Positions 33,130 to 44,827 of a DNA stretch of 64,000 nt are shown here, in pieces. Location: positions 46,763,820-46,827,819 of the forward strand of contig JANAVB010005597.1 of assembly GCA_029216955.1 (NCBI GenBank), written 5' to 3'. Below the pieces are notes generated by a model. It saw nothing but the letters and a program-made list of their open reading frames with translations, did no database searches and was not told the origin of the DNA. This DNA comes from Iris pallida (lineage: Eukaryota; Streptophyta; Magnoliopsida; Asparagales; Iridaceae). Both the position numbers and the translations under genes were made by a program. Numbering within the stretch: position 1 is the first letter of the stretch; each line of letters begins with the position of its first letter.

Positions 33130-33640
33130 TGTTGATTGTGGGATGATGTAAAATATCAAACTCTATTGTAGAGTATTGGTATTTTAGTCCCACATCGGAT
33201 AGGAGAGATGGTGAAGTCTCACTCCACTCTATAAATAGAGCCCACTGACCTCCTTTCTAAGAGGCACCAAAGAAGAGAGTTAAGGGAGTCCGTAAAGTTC
33301 AGGAAGCCCGTTCAAGTCTCAAAACTTGACCGACGAGCGTTCCAGAAGTTCTCTAAGAACTTGCTGGTTCCTGGAACCGGATCATATATAAGCGAATCTT
33401 CCTTTGAGCAACAGTGATCTGATCACCCCAATAAAGCTGTCTTTCTCTTTCTTCTTTCCTTTTCTTCTTCTCTGATCTAATCAGAAACTCCTTGTGGGCT
33501 TTTGTCGCTGCTGCTGCTAGTAATTCGATTTGTACATTCTTTTTAGAAGCATTACATTCATTTGCTACGGTAACAAATTTTTTAGATCTTCATTATCCAG
33601 AATCCTTCAAGGATCTCTGTAGTGCACCTTCTTTGAAGAG
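33130..33640 (+). repeat. second copia-type LTR-like sequence with promoter
   Basis: TGTTGATTGTGGGATGATG is followed by TTTTAGTCCCACATCGGA at 33183, then TATAAATAG at about 33230, a transcribed-leader-like stretch and a pyrimidine-rich tract to about 33480. It could be the 5' LTR of the copia element whose integrase appears at 38400 and 61395. The right end is uncertain and no primer site was found. Confidence 0.45.
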
Positions 33641-33712
33641 TTGCTACGAAACGTTGTTTTTACAATCGTTTTATTTCTCAGTTTTCTCAGTTTTATTTCT
33701 CAGTTTTCTTTA

Positions 33713-35290
33713 AAGACAGTATTTGAGTTGATGCGTCAACATCAACTGAAGATGAACCCTACTAAGTATTTCTTTGGGGTTTCCAGTGGCAAAATTTTGG
33801 GATTTGTTATCACTTCTCAGGGTATCCATGTTGATCCTGATAAAATCAAAGCAATTCTTGAAATAGGTACTCCACGCAATTTAAAAGAACTCCGCGGCTT
33901 CCAAGGTCGCATTGCTTATATCAGGAGATTTATATCCAATCTTTCTGGGAGATGTCAACCTTTTTCCCGTCTATTAAAGAAAGGTGTATCATTTGTCTGG
34001 GATAAAGCATGTCAGAAAGCCTTTAATGATATCAAGCAATACCTTACAAATCCACCTATTTTGGTAACTCCACTAGTAGGAAGACCATTTTTGCTATATG
34101 TTCGAGCCTTAGATCATTCACTTGGTGCTCTCCTTGCACAGAAAAGTGACAAAGGTCATGAACATGCAATTTATTATCTTAGTCGAATGATGGTCGGAGC
34201 TGAACACATGTATACTCCTGTGGAGAAGGAATGTCTGGCCTTGGTTTTTGCTGTTCAAAAGACACGACATTATGTGTCAGGACAGACTATCCATGTCATC
34301 TCCAAAATAAATCCTATTTGGGTATTGATGAGAAAACCGAGCATTCTTAACTCCAGGTTAGCCACCTGGGCGATGTTGCTTACTCCTTATGACATGGACT
34401 ATGTACCTCAAAAATCAGTGAAGGGCTAAGCATTAGCTGATTTCCTAGCAGCTCACCCAATACCTGAAACATCGAAGCTATATGAGCACATTCCAGATGA
34501 AGTCGTGGATTGCAATATGACTTTGAAGGATGACATTTGGCAACTATATTTTGATGGAGCATCGCGGGTTGGACCTAAAGGCAATATTGTATCAGGTTTA
34601 GGCATTGTCTTAGTCTCTCCTAATAAAATGGTCATATACCGTGCTTATTCTCTCAATGAACCATGTTCCAACAATGTGACAGAATATAATGCTCTGCTGA
34701 TTGGTCTCCAAATAGCAAAACAATTAGACATCGAGTTCCTGGAAGCTTATGGAGACTCTCAATTGATTGTTAATCAAGTCAGAGGGACATATGAAGTCAG
34801 AAATCCTGATCTCATTCCTTATCATCAAGTGGTAATCGAATTGGTCCTTTCATTCAAAAGATTCTTCATCGAATTCGTACCACGTTCTCAAAATTTGGAA
34901 GCTGATGCTCTTGCTAGTTTAGCTGCAGACTTAGTTGTTCCAATTAGAAGACAAAATACCATCACTTTGTTGGATTGAGATTTATTCTGTGTAAAGAATA
35001 ACTTGCATATTAAACAAAGTTATACTACAGAATCAAGTTCTCAGCAGAGGGATTGGAGAAGTCCATTCATTGATTATGCGGTTCATGGGATTTTACCTAA
35101 AGATCCAAAAGAAGCTGCATCAATCAAGAGACGATCATTTCGATTCTATTATGATTCTTCTCTACATATGTTACATCGTCGTTCTTATGACGAAATTTTA
35201 CTACGTTGTCTCTCTGAGAGTGAAGCTAGACAAATACTCCGTGAAGCTCATGATGGTGTCTGCAAAAATACACTCGACAAGCTACCTGAA
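33713..35290 (+). pseudogene. Tat-type gypsy pol remnant: RT thumb, RNase H, second RNase H, integrase start
   Basis: One open frame with two stops. It starts inside the reverse transcriptase (TVFELMRQHQLKMNPTKYFF, GFVITSQGIHVDPDKI), so fingers and palm are missing. The usual gypsy RNase H follows (LLYVRALDHSLGALLAQ, YYLSRMMVGAEHMYTPVEKE). After a spacer comes a second, archaeal-type RNase H with its D-E-D-D set visible: LYFDGASR, VTEYNALL, AYGDSQLI, LEADALAS (about 34545-34915). Two RNase H domains in this order mark the Tat/Retand/Ogre group. The frame runs into the integrase zinc region (SEARQILREAHDGVC) and stops. The stops at 34427-34429 (TAA in a KGxALADF context, usually Gln) and 34976-34978 (TGA) each fit one C-to-T or G-to-A change. 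Confidence 0.85.
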
Positions 35291-35447
35291 CTAATACTGG
35301 CCGTTCCATACATTCGTCCCTTTATACATAAGCCGTCGATTGAATTGGCTTCAAAATACTTCAGCGTAGGAAGAGCTTTAAAACGCCTCTTTGCACTTCA
35401 GGTTTAGTTTAGAGCGCCGCCGCACCTGGGAAAATTGGGGGAGGGGA
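35291..35447 (+). pseudogene. Tat element 3' coding tail and polypurine tract
   Basis: After HDGVC the sequence jumps to LPELILAVPYIRP and ELASKYFSVGRALKRLFAL, which reads like the region after the integrase, so the integrase core appears deleted. At about 35428-35447 GGGAAAATTGGGGGAGGGGA is a strong polypurine tract directly before the presumed LTR. Confidence 0.55.
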
Positions 35448-37370
35448 TTAGCACACTTGCTAAGTGGACGAGACGAACCCACTTGTAGGAGCGTAAAAAG
35501 TACTTCATGGACTAAGTCAAAGAAGTTGAGGAATGTACACAAATTGAACATAATAAAACTCTACGCGAGCTACACTCTACGCGAGCTACTCTCTACGCGA
35601 GCTACTTTACGCCAGAGCTGTTCACTGAACTTTACGCCGGGGACAGGCTGTCAGGCCACATTTAATACGAGTGATTTGATCTGACAGAATAATTTTCTGA
35701 CAGCAGGCAGCACAGAAGTCGAAAAGATTTGATTTACATCAAACCCAATACTCGTCGTATAGTGTGCAGATGGGGCTACTTTACGCTCAAGAGATGACTT
35801 CTTTTACGCACGGAAGCTATTCAAGATTTTTACGCTCAAAGCTGTTGTGGGCGTAAAGTTTATTTGAGCTAATTTTACGCTCAAGGCTATTTTTTAGCCA
35901 CTTTACGCTGGAAGTTTATTTTGGGCTATTTTTACGTCCAGTCTGCTACTTTACGCAGGGAGTATATTTTGGGTCATTTTTATGCCCGAGCTTTCCTGAC
36001 TACATGAGAACGTGGTTTGCTTACGTGGCTTTCATGCCACACTTATCGAGGAACGTGTGTATGTGCTCTCCCTATTTTATTGAAATAGTGGGACACGTGT
36101 CACCATGCGTAGAGATCAAAACTCTACATGGGACACTTGTCAATGTGCGTAGAGGATGATTTACATCGTGGGTGACAGTTACTAGCGTAGAGACCCGATT
36201 TTGTTGCTTTCTACGCACAAATGGTCAAGTCTATAAATGGACTTATTTTTCACATAGACAGCATCAAAAGATCAATAGAGACAGGAGAGAAAATTCTGAG
36301 AAAACTCATACTTTCAGAGTGATATTTCCAGAAGCATTTCTTCAACTTTTTCTCAAGAACAAGGTGAAGCAAAGCAAGAAAGAATTCGACTGTGCCATCA
36401 GTGCCGTTGCTCGATACCTTTTCGGTGACTTATTTCTTCCGATTGTTTGTCTTCTTTAAGAAGTTTTTTTCTTCATCATCATCGTATGGTCCAAGGAACA
36501 AAGTGGTCGCTCTCAGATCAGACTTTCATAGCAATACTTTCTAGAACAACTTGTACTTCTGTACTTTTTCTTGTTTTCTTTCAAAAGCTAATTTTAGGCA
36601 TTTTGTTAAGTGAAACACCACTCGTCTAAATCGACTCTGATTGTTAAGGTAGGCATGCTTTAGAGTTGTCTTTCTATTTAGAACTAAATAAATTCAGTTC
36701 ATATCGATAGCCATCTTTGAGTAATAAAGTATACAGTAAAACATAGCGATTTATCGTATTTCTTACCACGGCCGTACTCGCCCCTGCATAAAAACAGAGA
36801 TAATATTCACTACTTGCATAAGACAATAGGTGAGCATGCTACTATCTTATATGCGCGGTCATTGGTGTTACACACCACGTGGGACTATCTCAACGGCATT
36901 TCGGCCCGTTCAGTCTAGGTTGCAAGCCTGACTGATGGTCCCGCAATGCATCAGTGCCGAAGCACGATTATTCATTCCCCTTAGGTCGATTCGATTCTGA
37001 TGCCCCAGATACCGATTCGAGGGAAATCAACTTGTGCACAAGCTGTCCATGACCATGCCAATGCGTGAACAGTTTAATATATGCAACAGTTTTGTATAGT
37101 ACGGACAGTATTAAACGACATTATCATTTCTCCCAAATCATGCAACGATTCATTTTCCCAAAGTCGTACTCCCGATTTAGCGTTCCGTGGGCACTAAATA
37201 GTCCGAGGCATCATAACCCACGATCGACGTTTCATATTATTTTGCAGCACGTGGAATAGTCTATCTTTTTACTAGAACCTTAAACTTTCTCGTTTATGTG
37301 ATAAACTTGTATTTTTCAGAGTAGATTACTCTAAATCGATACGTTTTTCTCGAGTTCTTGACCTTAGTGG
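35448..37370 (+). repeat. presumed LTR of the Tat-like element (end uncertain)
   Basis: Starts after the polypurine tract with TTAGCACACTTGCTAAGTGG. It has short repeats CTACGCGAGCTACTCT (35560-35610) and spaced TTACGCTCAA words (35770-35900), a TATA box CTATAAATGG at 36231, and a pyrimidine-rich leader. I could not find a second copy, and the 3' end is set only by the gag-like start that follows. Confidence 0.45.
36229..36240 (+). promoter_or_regulatory. TATA box in Tat-like LTR
   Basis: AGTCTATAAATGGAC about 780 bp into the presumed LTR, followed 25-30 bp later by CACATAGACAGCATC, the expected spacing for a start site. Confidence 0.5.
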
Positions 37371-37405
37371 ATTGGCATGCAATTAACTTGACATCGTCGA
37401 TTTGA

Positions 37406-38138
37406 ATGAATTCGAGGCAAAGGAATTTGTTTGCGGGACAGAGTAGAAAAGAAGGGGCCGAATCACCCACCAAGTTCTATGATCGTGCCGACTGTCGAAG
37501 CGCTTCGCAACGTTCAAGCTTTAGTTACGCGAGCTCCTGTAATGGCACCAACACTTTGTTAGGATTCCTTTTTTCCTTGCTTCGAAATTTGTAGATTGCA
37601 TCTAGAAAAATGACGCGAAAGCACTTCATCAAAACCCAGCGGCAAAAGCTCCAAGAAAACCATACAGCGGTCTGGTCCCGTCGAAGGGACTCTTATATAG
37701 AGCTCACTCGCCAAGACGCAGCCTACTGCATCTATGACTTATTCCAACAGAAGTCGTTCCATTAGTTGGATCGATTCTCGTAATATCCGTCCAAATCAAT
37801 TTGATCGATGCCGCAAGGTGTTATCGTTTACCAAGCTCAGCGATCGAGTCAGATGGCCATCTAAGTTCCCGGCCGATCTGACTCAGCACAAGCATATTAT
37901 GAAGTTCGTCGCCTATCGAAAGCGGGGCGCTACACTGTTCACCAAGGACGAGTCATGTTATGACGAAGGTCTCGATGGCGAACATGTGCCTAGCAAAATA
38001 TCTGAAGATCGAAACAGTGGTTATGAACCACCGACAAGGATATTAGAATGCGTGTTACACGAACCAGACATTTCCGAAGATCTGATCTTAGGAAGTCTGT
38101 TATCTGATACAGACTTAAAAGATGGACATTCGTACTAG
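37406..38138 (+). pseudogene. gag-like remnant after the Tat-like LTR
   Basis: An ATG frame MNSRQRNLFAGQSRKEGAES breaks within about 60 codons and is continued in other frames by RAPVMAPTL, then KMTRKHFIKTQRQKLQ and SRRDSYIELTRQDAAYCIYD, and the open frame from 37734. The basic start and position just downstream of an LTR suggest the beginning of a gag gene, but I recognise no capsid or zinc-knuckle motif. It may instead be an unrelated decayed gene. Confidence 0.35.
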
Positions 38139-38379
38139 CCAGATGGTAATTTTTTGATGAAGAACATGCTTCGAAAAGATGTTCGGTGCTGAAAGGATGT
38201 TCGAATTCCTGTTGATGGCGATGAAGTTACTTCATTGAATGGACTGAGAGTTATTTTATGCTAGAAGCATACTCAAGCTGTCCTACCGGGACCTTATTTT
38301 TAGAATGTGGGGGTAAGAAGGTGGAGGGATTTAAGGTCTATGCCGATACAAGACTGTAAGGAAGCTGCTCAGACGATCG
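38139..38379. other. unassigned sequence before the copia integrase
   Basis: Presumably the junction between the Tat-like remnant and the copia element. No boundary or target duplication could be fixed. Confidence 0.3.
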
Positions 38380-38562
38380 AACTAAAGAACTGATCATCTG
38401 GAGTTAGTACACTCAGATATCTGTGACTTTTATCAATTCTCCGCAGAGGCGATTCGAAGTATTTCTCGAAGTGCACGTTCGCATGACTTCTCAAGTTGAA
38501 GGATGCAGCATTCGAGTAGTTCAGCGACTTCATGGATCAAGCTGAACGTTAAACCGATCTAC
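38380..38562 (+). pseudogene. copia integrase, 5' fragment
   Basis: Contains LELVHSDIC, the start of the copia integrase core with its first catalytic Asp, then a degraded stretch still showing LLKLKDAAFE and FSDFMDQAE. A frame change lies just before LELVHSD (the preceding RTKEL is two bases off). The fragment ends at the TCTAC duplication, and the next copia codons are at 61395: joined across the insertion they read into LLRSDRGGEY, the second catalytic Asp block. Confidence 0.7.
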
Positions 38563-39036
38563 TGTAGTGCCTCATCCTGCTCAGTCAATCGAAGGAATCG
38601 GAACGCTAACGACGTTCAGACTTAGCCTTGCAACGGCTGCTCGAAGACATCGCTCGGCCGAGGCGACCGCTCGCTCAGGTGGGATAGTTTCGGTGAACTT
38701 GCCTCATCTTAGCCTTCACATAATAAATCGCATGTTTTCAACTTGCACAAGTAGGCTTGATAATAAAAGAGACGAATCCACCTAGATAAGAGAGTAATCC
38801 CGACGGGTCGAATTGAGTTAGAATATGCAAAGGTCCAACGGTCGGCTTAGAGTTGGTGCACGGAGTGCTTTGAAAATGATACTCGATCCTTCGTCCCGTG
38901 ACTTGGGAGAAGGAATGTTGGTTGAGTAAGCGAAGTTATGAACGTAGCCTAAGTCATAGGCGTCGCCCACATGAATACTTCATAAAGCATGCACGGTCCT
39001 ATCGTCCAAGGCTTGGCATAGCCTTGGCTTGCCCCA
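38563..39036 (+). repeat. solo LTR 4, left part
   Basis: Starts TGTAGTGCCTCATCCTG, related to TGTAGTGCCCCGTCCC of LTR 3. The 5-bp duplication TCTAC lies at 38558-38562 and recurs at 61395-61399. Element 2 inserted at 39036. Together with 59515-61394 it forms one LTR of about 2.35 kb with no internal region. Confidence 0.85.
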
Positions 39037-39470
39037 TGACACCCCCAGTTTTCGAATTAGGGATATTTTTGTCATTTTCCAAGTTTTATAATTTTTGGGA
39101 ATTTTATTTGATTTTATATGATTTTTAGGGATTTGTTTGATTTAGTTTGAATTTTATCCAATTTGGACTTAAGTTGGAGACCCGGGTAGTCTGGACCCTA
39201 GTGGGACCCACATACTAGCTGGGCTTGGCCCACATGACATCCTAACTAGGCTAGAAACCAATAAACCATACTACCATGGCTTAACTAGTCATTTAGAGGC
39301 TTAATTAGTCAATTTGGAGTTGAACCGAAACAAACCGAACCAAACCAAATTTAATTCAAACCGAACTAAGTCTATTGGGTTGGGGGCTTAATGGGTCTCC
39401 ACCCAAACCCAATAGGGCCCCCCTTGGCCGGCCATGTATAGCCACCACCCCTTTGCTTCATCTCAAAGCA

Positions 39471-39510
<40 letters not shown>

Positions 39511-39952
39511 CATTATCTTCTTTGAGTTCTTCTTTTTCAAGAAAGCTACAAATTAGGTATGCTCTTAATTTCCCATTAATTTCTTTTTTGCATTATTCCC
39601 TTCACAATAAATGTAGAGGAGACCACCCTCTACACTTTGACCATAGCTTTATAGGTTTCCCCTAAAATCTAGTTTAGGGATTTGATTAGGGGTTTTCCTT
39701 TATATATGTGTATATATATATGTGTATATATATATTTATGTATTTGTGTGTGTGTGTGTAGAGGAGAGTGTGTGAGAGTGTGTGTGTTTGTGTGAGAGTG
39801 GGAGAGAGTGTGTGAGAGTGTGTGTGTTTGTGTGAGAGTCATGAGAGTGGTGGTGAGAGTGTGTGTGTCTATATATATATATATTTATATGTGTGTGTGG
39901 GTATGTATTTATATATATAGATATGTGTGTGTGTATGTATTTATATATATAG

Positions 39953-39992
<40 letters not shown>

Positions 39993-42621
39993 TTATATAT
40001 ATAGATATGAGTGTGTTTGTGTGTCTATATATAGATAGATGGTTAGAGGATTATATATAGATAGATATATATATAGAGAGGAAGAAGAAGTAGAAGAAGA
40101 TGAAGAGAATAAGAAGCAACAACAGCTACTGTTGGGGGGGATGTGGGCTGCTGCCCCCCCCCCCCCCCCCCCAAACAGCACAGTAGCAGCAGCAAATGCA
40201 GGGCAGCAGCAGCAGGAAGCCTAGCAGCAGCAGCAGTAGGCATTAGCAGCAGTAGCAGTAGCTCCAAGCCCCTATATAACCCCCCTATATATATATATAT
40301 ATATATAGTTAGATAGTTAGATAGATGTATTTAGGAATAGGAGAAGGAAAAAGAATAAGAAGAATGAGAAGAAGATTAAGAAGAAGAATTAGAATAAGAA
40401 GAATGAGAAGAAGATTAAGAAGAAGAATTAGAATAAGAAGAATAAGGAAAAGAATGAGAAGAAGGAAAAGGATAAGGAGAAGTAGAAGAATGAGAGTAAG
40501 GATAAGAAATAGAATAAGGAGAAGGGAAGGAAAAAGAAGTAGAAGGGAAAGAGGAGTGGTGTAGTAGTAGTGTAGGATACGGGGAAGGGAAAAATAGGAA
40601 ATCAATTTAGAGGAGATTGAGTTAGAGGGTGAAATTGAGCCTCGAGTGTCGGAACGCATTGAAACTTGGAGGAGACCTAGATTAGGTGAATTAGACTTTG
40701 TGGGTAGGCTCCCGAGTTGAAATCGGGGTTTTAGAACGATGGTATCGTACTGTACCATTATGTATCTTGAGATATTCAAGATAATCGGCAATATGTCGTA
40801 AGATGGACTAGATGTCCACTCTACCTAGGAAGCTTGGTAGGTAATGAATGTATAGGCTAGTATCCTACTACCCTAGGAAGCACGGGTTGAAATACCAAGC
40901 GTAGGTAGGCTAACATGGTATTTGCCTAGGTTAGAAATTTATCTTTGTAAAGGGTAAATTAAGATCTTGGCCTACGGCCAAGATATAAGTTTCGGAGTTC
41001 AAGATGGACTCGGATATGGGTTGTAAGAGTTGGTAATGATTAGAAATAGTCACCTAGACCTAGTCTTGACCTTGGTTGACCACGGTTGACTTTTTAGACC
41101 AAAAGTCAACTATGGGTCAACACTTTACCCAATTTAGTCCCAAATTCCATTAGACTTGAACGGTTGACCAAAAGTCAACTGTTAGTCACTATTGACCTAG
41201 GATTGACCTAGGGTTGACCTAGAGTTGACCAGAGTTGACCCGTTGACCAAAAGCCAACTGTACGTCAACTTTTGACCTAGTTTGATACGGGTTGACTTCC
41301 TATGTTCTCCTATGACCAAGGTTGACCTAACTAGACTTGTCTTGACCTAGAATGACTTAATAGAATTTAATTTGATTTGACTTTACTTCCTAAACATAGT
41401 ATTGATACGTCTTGTTATCTATAGGTCCTCGAGGCGCTGCATTAGATCCGGTTGGCATATTATATCATATCACAGGCGAGTACATTCTCTGACACTTTTT
41501 TCCAATTTATGATGATTGTTATAATTCATGTAATTAGTGTAGATATGCTTGTTCTCGACACATTGGTCACACGGATTGGTATTCATGGATCCCGACATTA
41601 GATGTTATTCCTCGTTATCTTGGTATATATTGTGCAAGCCCCCTTGTAGTTCTTGTGCAGTATATGGACACCGATTCTCGAGAAGACTTGCTCCCTTCTC
41701 GTAGAATCCCGTGTCGTAACGTGTCTTGCTTGGGTCCACTCTACCAGTCGGGGGCGGGGAGTATTAGTGTAGATATGTGGTCAAAGCCTATTGTGCACCC
41801 ATTGTGCACCTATTGATTGTGAGTGTTGATCATACACCCCACATATGATTAGCCAGGTTTATTACTATTGTGCAAGTTCCCAAGCCGGCCACATATTATA
41901 GCTAGTACTCACACACCTAGATAGATGATTCTTGATTCTTGTACATGCCAGGATTAGTTTTACTTGCCTTGTTCTAGCTCTAAGATTTACAGCTTACCAT
42001 GCCATGATACTCATATGTACATTCCATGATTTCTTGTGTATACTCTCTATTTACAGTCTTATAACTTTTATCATATCTTGTGAACTGTTGTTAGTTGATT
42101 GTACTCGTTCCATCCTTACCGGATATGTTAAAAATATTATAGATGCAGATAAGGACTATTATTGCACTTACTACGGCCCACCGGACGTAGTGGGTTTAGA
42201 GACAGATACCCTAGACCCGCAGGGTGCAGTACCGCAGGACGAGACACCGCCTATCCTATAGATAGAGTAGGTCTTTTGTACTGGACCATGTCTCCAGTTA
42301 CTCTTGGGACTGTTATTATTTTGGCTTGTATTAGAGACTTTGGACTTGTATATTATTTGTGTTTGGACTTGACAGGTTATATTTTATTGTCATGTTGTCT
42401 TTATCTTTCAGTCTTTACTTTATCATCTTAGAGTTGTGATTGAGTACTCATATATTATCATTGCTTGTCCTCCGTTCGGAGTTGACCATATTCTCGACAG
42501 GTTTTTGATATTATATAACTGTTGTTAGAGTAGTAAACCTACAGCGTTCCACGCCATTTTTACGGTGTAGGTTGGGCGTTGATACGCACACGTGCCCTTA
42601 CAGCGGGTACGGGTCGTGACA
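39037..42621 (+). repeat. 5' LTR of gypsy element 2 (3,585 bp)
   Basis: TGACACCCCCAG to GGGTCGTGACA, matching 55787-59509 throughout. The duplication CCCCA precedes it at 39032-39036. By eye the first 640 bp differ at about 15 sites from the 3' copy. It holds (CT)n at 39474-39504, TG/TA-rich runs (39700-40060), an 18-base C run (40155-40172), a homopurine zone (40330-40560) and TTGACC words (41060-41340). This copy keeps about 80 bp at 41576-41660 that the 3' LTR lost. Confidence 0.92.
40330..40560 (+). repeat. homopurine tract in LTR 2
   Basis: About 230 bp almost without pyrimidines except T, built of AAGAAGAATTAGAATAAGAAG-like words. The 3' LTR has a shorter form at 57300-57520. Confidence 0.8.
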
Positions 42622-42878
42622 CATTTTTAGTGGTGGCCCATGCAGGTCCTGAAGTCGTAATTAGTGCGATGTCGTAGCGACACTCATCTTAGAGTGTTGA
42701 CTACGAGCCTGTGTTACATATAGGAGGTGGTAGGCTAAGAGTACTCAATCACAGCAGGATCTTTCCTTGCTTATCTTGCTTACCGCCTTTGATATTGATT
42801 TAATACATTCTAGCTGTCCTCCTTTGATATTGTCCTTCTTGTGCCATATTGATATCTTCTTTTCAATTTGTCTCCAGG
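42622..42878 (+). promoter_or_regulatory. element 2 leader with presumed primer-binding site
   Basis: After the LTR come CATTTTTAG and TGGTGGCCCATGCAGGTC at 42631, shared with element 1. The leader ends at the gag ATG. Confidence 0.5.
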
Positions 42879-43134
42879 ATGGTTATGACTCATTCTTCCA
42901 GTGAGGAGCACGGGAAGACGGAGAGGTCTGCTACCTCTGGCGGACAGGCTCCAGTCACTTCCCCTGCAGTTGGGACAACAGTAGGGGCTCTCGGGGGTAC
43001 TCCTCCAGCACTCTCGATGACTGTCCCTGGGGTCACTGCGGGTGCTCTTCCTGCAGTGTCGGGGGCTACGACGGGAGCTATCGGGGGCGTTCCTCCTCCT
43101 CCTCCTCAGCAGGGGACTCCTCCGCCGGTGGTGG
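42879..43134 (+). pseudogene. element 2 gag, N-terminal part before the element 3 insertion
   Basis: ATG at 42879 in the context CCAGGATGGTT as in element 1. It encodes a low-complexity Ser/Gly/Pro-rich start (MVMTHSSSEEHGKTERSATS, later PPPPPQQGTPPP). Element 3 inserted at 43134; after removing it and one GGTGG copy, the join at 51155 is not in the frame of the downstream gag, so a frame change lies nearby as well. Confidence 0.75.
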
Positions 43135-44712
43135 TGTAGTGCCCCGTCCCTACATCCTGCCCCGTACTCTGTCCACGGGGTGCGCGAGAAAGGAACACTG
43201 TCGCTATCGATTCGGTCGGACCGATAGGTCGGGATCGGCCGAGTCGATCGAACGGGAACGGTTGAATTAAGATCCATTCCTCATTATGGAATGTCTTCTT
43301 CGGAACCAAGTCCCATATTCAGCGGGTTGCGCCTCGAGGATTGACTCTGCGGCTGAGTCGGGAGAGACCTCCCGTTGCTCTGCTTTTCACGCCGCTTGCG
43401 TTGGTTTTGGCTTTGTTTTCTGAATGCGCTTTCGTGAATGTTTTCGATGGTTTTCATGGCTTGCATTTCGAACTCGCATTTTCTATCGAACTCCTTGAAT
43501 AATGCAGTATTCTAATCGGTTGCTTGTGCGATTTCAGGTGATCGCGTAGGCGACGTCTAGCGCAACCAGCAAGTTCTCCCGCCGAAGTAAACTCAAGGTG
43601 AGTGGCTGAACCTTCTCTTCTCGACCCCCTTCTTAAGTAAATCGATAGTGTTGTTGCGAAAGAAAGAATGAATGCAAGGGAACGAGTACGGTAAAATGAT
43701 TAAGTTTCAAAGAGAACGAAGGCTACACCTTAATAACTGAATAATGTCTTAACTCGGTCATTGGACAACTTGTCGACAAGGAGAAAGTTTCCTCGAGCGA
43801 TAACACGGGGCCACGGGATCGACTCGGCCTAGGAGGAAACACGGTATAGCTGTGCTGGATGATAGCACGGGTTAAGCGGGGACTTGTAGCGGGGCTCGCT
43901 ACTTGCGCTGCAAGGGCCCCGGCTAACAAAGCTATAAGTCCAGGATGGCTTGTGGTGTCAGTGACCAACCACACGTAATATTGCACTTGGCATGAAAAAT
44001 GATAACAATTGACAGGGAAGAACATGGTAAGTCTCATAAGGCGCGGCGCGGCCCGCCGTGGGTAAGTTCCAACGTGAATTACATTATGCTTGTCATTTCT
44101 CACTTGAAATTTATTAGGATGGTTAGAAACATTCATGAACTAAGTCATATAAACTCATTCAACCAAATGAGAGCTTGGAACTTAACTTGCCACGCACCAG
44201 TACAAAGTGTAATGTATTGATCCTCGCTCTCCATGCAGGTACCCCGAACCACGAAGGGCGTGCCACCTAAAATCCCAAGGCGGCGTAGACACTTTTGAAG
44301 CCTCGTCCGTGCAAAGGCTTGTTCTGGATTCCTTTTGAAGAAGACCCGCACTCAGTCCAAAAGAAGATGGCGGCTCGACTCGCCTCGATAGCAGGTGGAA
44401 AGATGTTATATTTTGCTTGTAAAAAGGGGATGTAATGTATGGAACGACTATCTCATCGGCGTTCATTTTGTAAGTCGAGTCATATTGTAGCCCGTGCGGC
44501 AATGATTGTAAAGGAGTCTATGTAAAGTTTTATTATCATCAATGAAAAAGTCTATTTCTATTTCAAATGTGTCATTCAATTTCTCTGCGTACTCTAACTT
44601 GATGTTGTGTTTCGGATAACCTTATAACTATGCCTTGTGCGATCGCAACTTAGGTTCGCACGGCATCACGTCCGGGGGACGACTATCGATTCTACGGAAT
44701 CGGGACGTGACA
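43135..44712 (+). repeat. 5' LTR of chromovirus element 3 (1,578 bp)
   Basis: TGTAGTGCCCCGTCC to CGGGACGTGACA, preceded by the duplication GGTGG (43130-43134). The 3' LTR has the same length, and by eye the two differ at about 29 sites (1.8 percent), mostly C/T or G/A, with no indels noticed. Its middle (43741-43990) resembles solo LTR 4 at 60030-60245. Confidence 0.93.
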
Positions 44713-44715
44713 TAA

Positions 44716-44729
44716 TGGTATCAGAGCGC
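44716..44729 (+). promoter_or_regulatory. primer-binding site of element 3 (initiator-Met type)
   Basis: TGGTATCAGAGCGC three bases after the LTR end, the classic site complementary to the 3' end of plant initiator methionine tRNA. Confidence 0.9.
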
Positions 44730-44827
44730 GGCTTTACATCCTTTGACCTCGCATCGATGAGATATGTTGTTCCATACAATGAGTCCGTAATATTTGTGAC
44801 TGATGTGTTTGCCTTCGTATAGCAGAA

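Noticed and set aside
39808..40564. Val/Tyr/Ile-rich and Arg-rich frames
   Set aside because: Translations of TG, TA and AAG microsatellites in LTR 2; the 3' LTR gives the same at 56600-57750.
42162..42431. Frames repeated in both LTRs of element 2 (also 59044-59319)
   Set aside because: They are LTR sequence without domain; their conservation reflects LTR identity, not coding selection.
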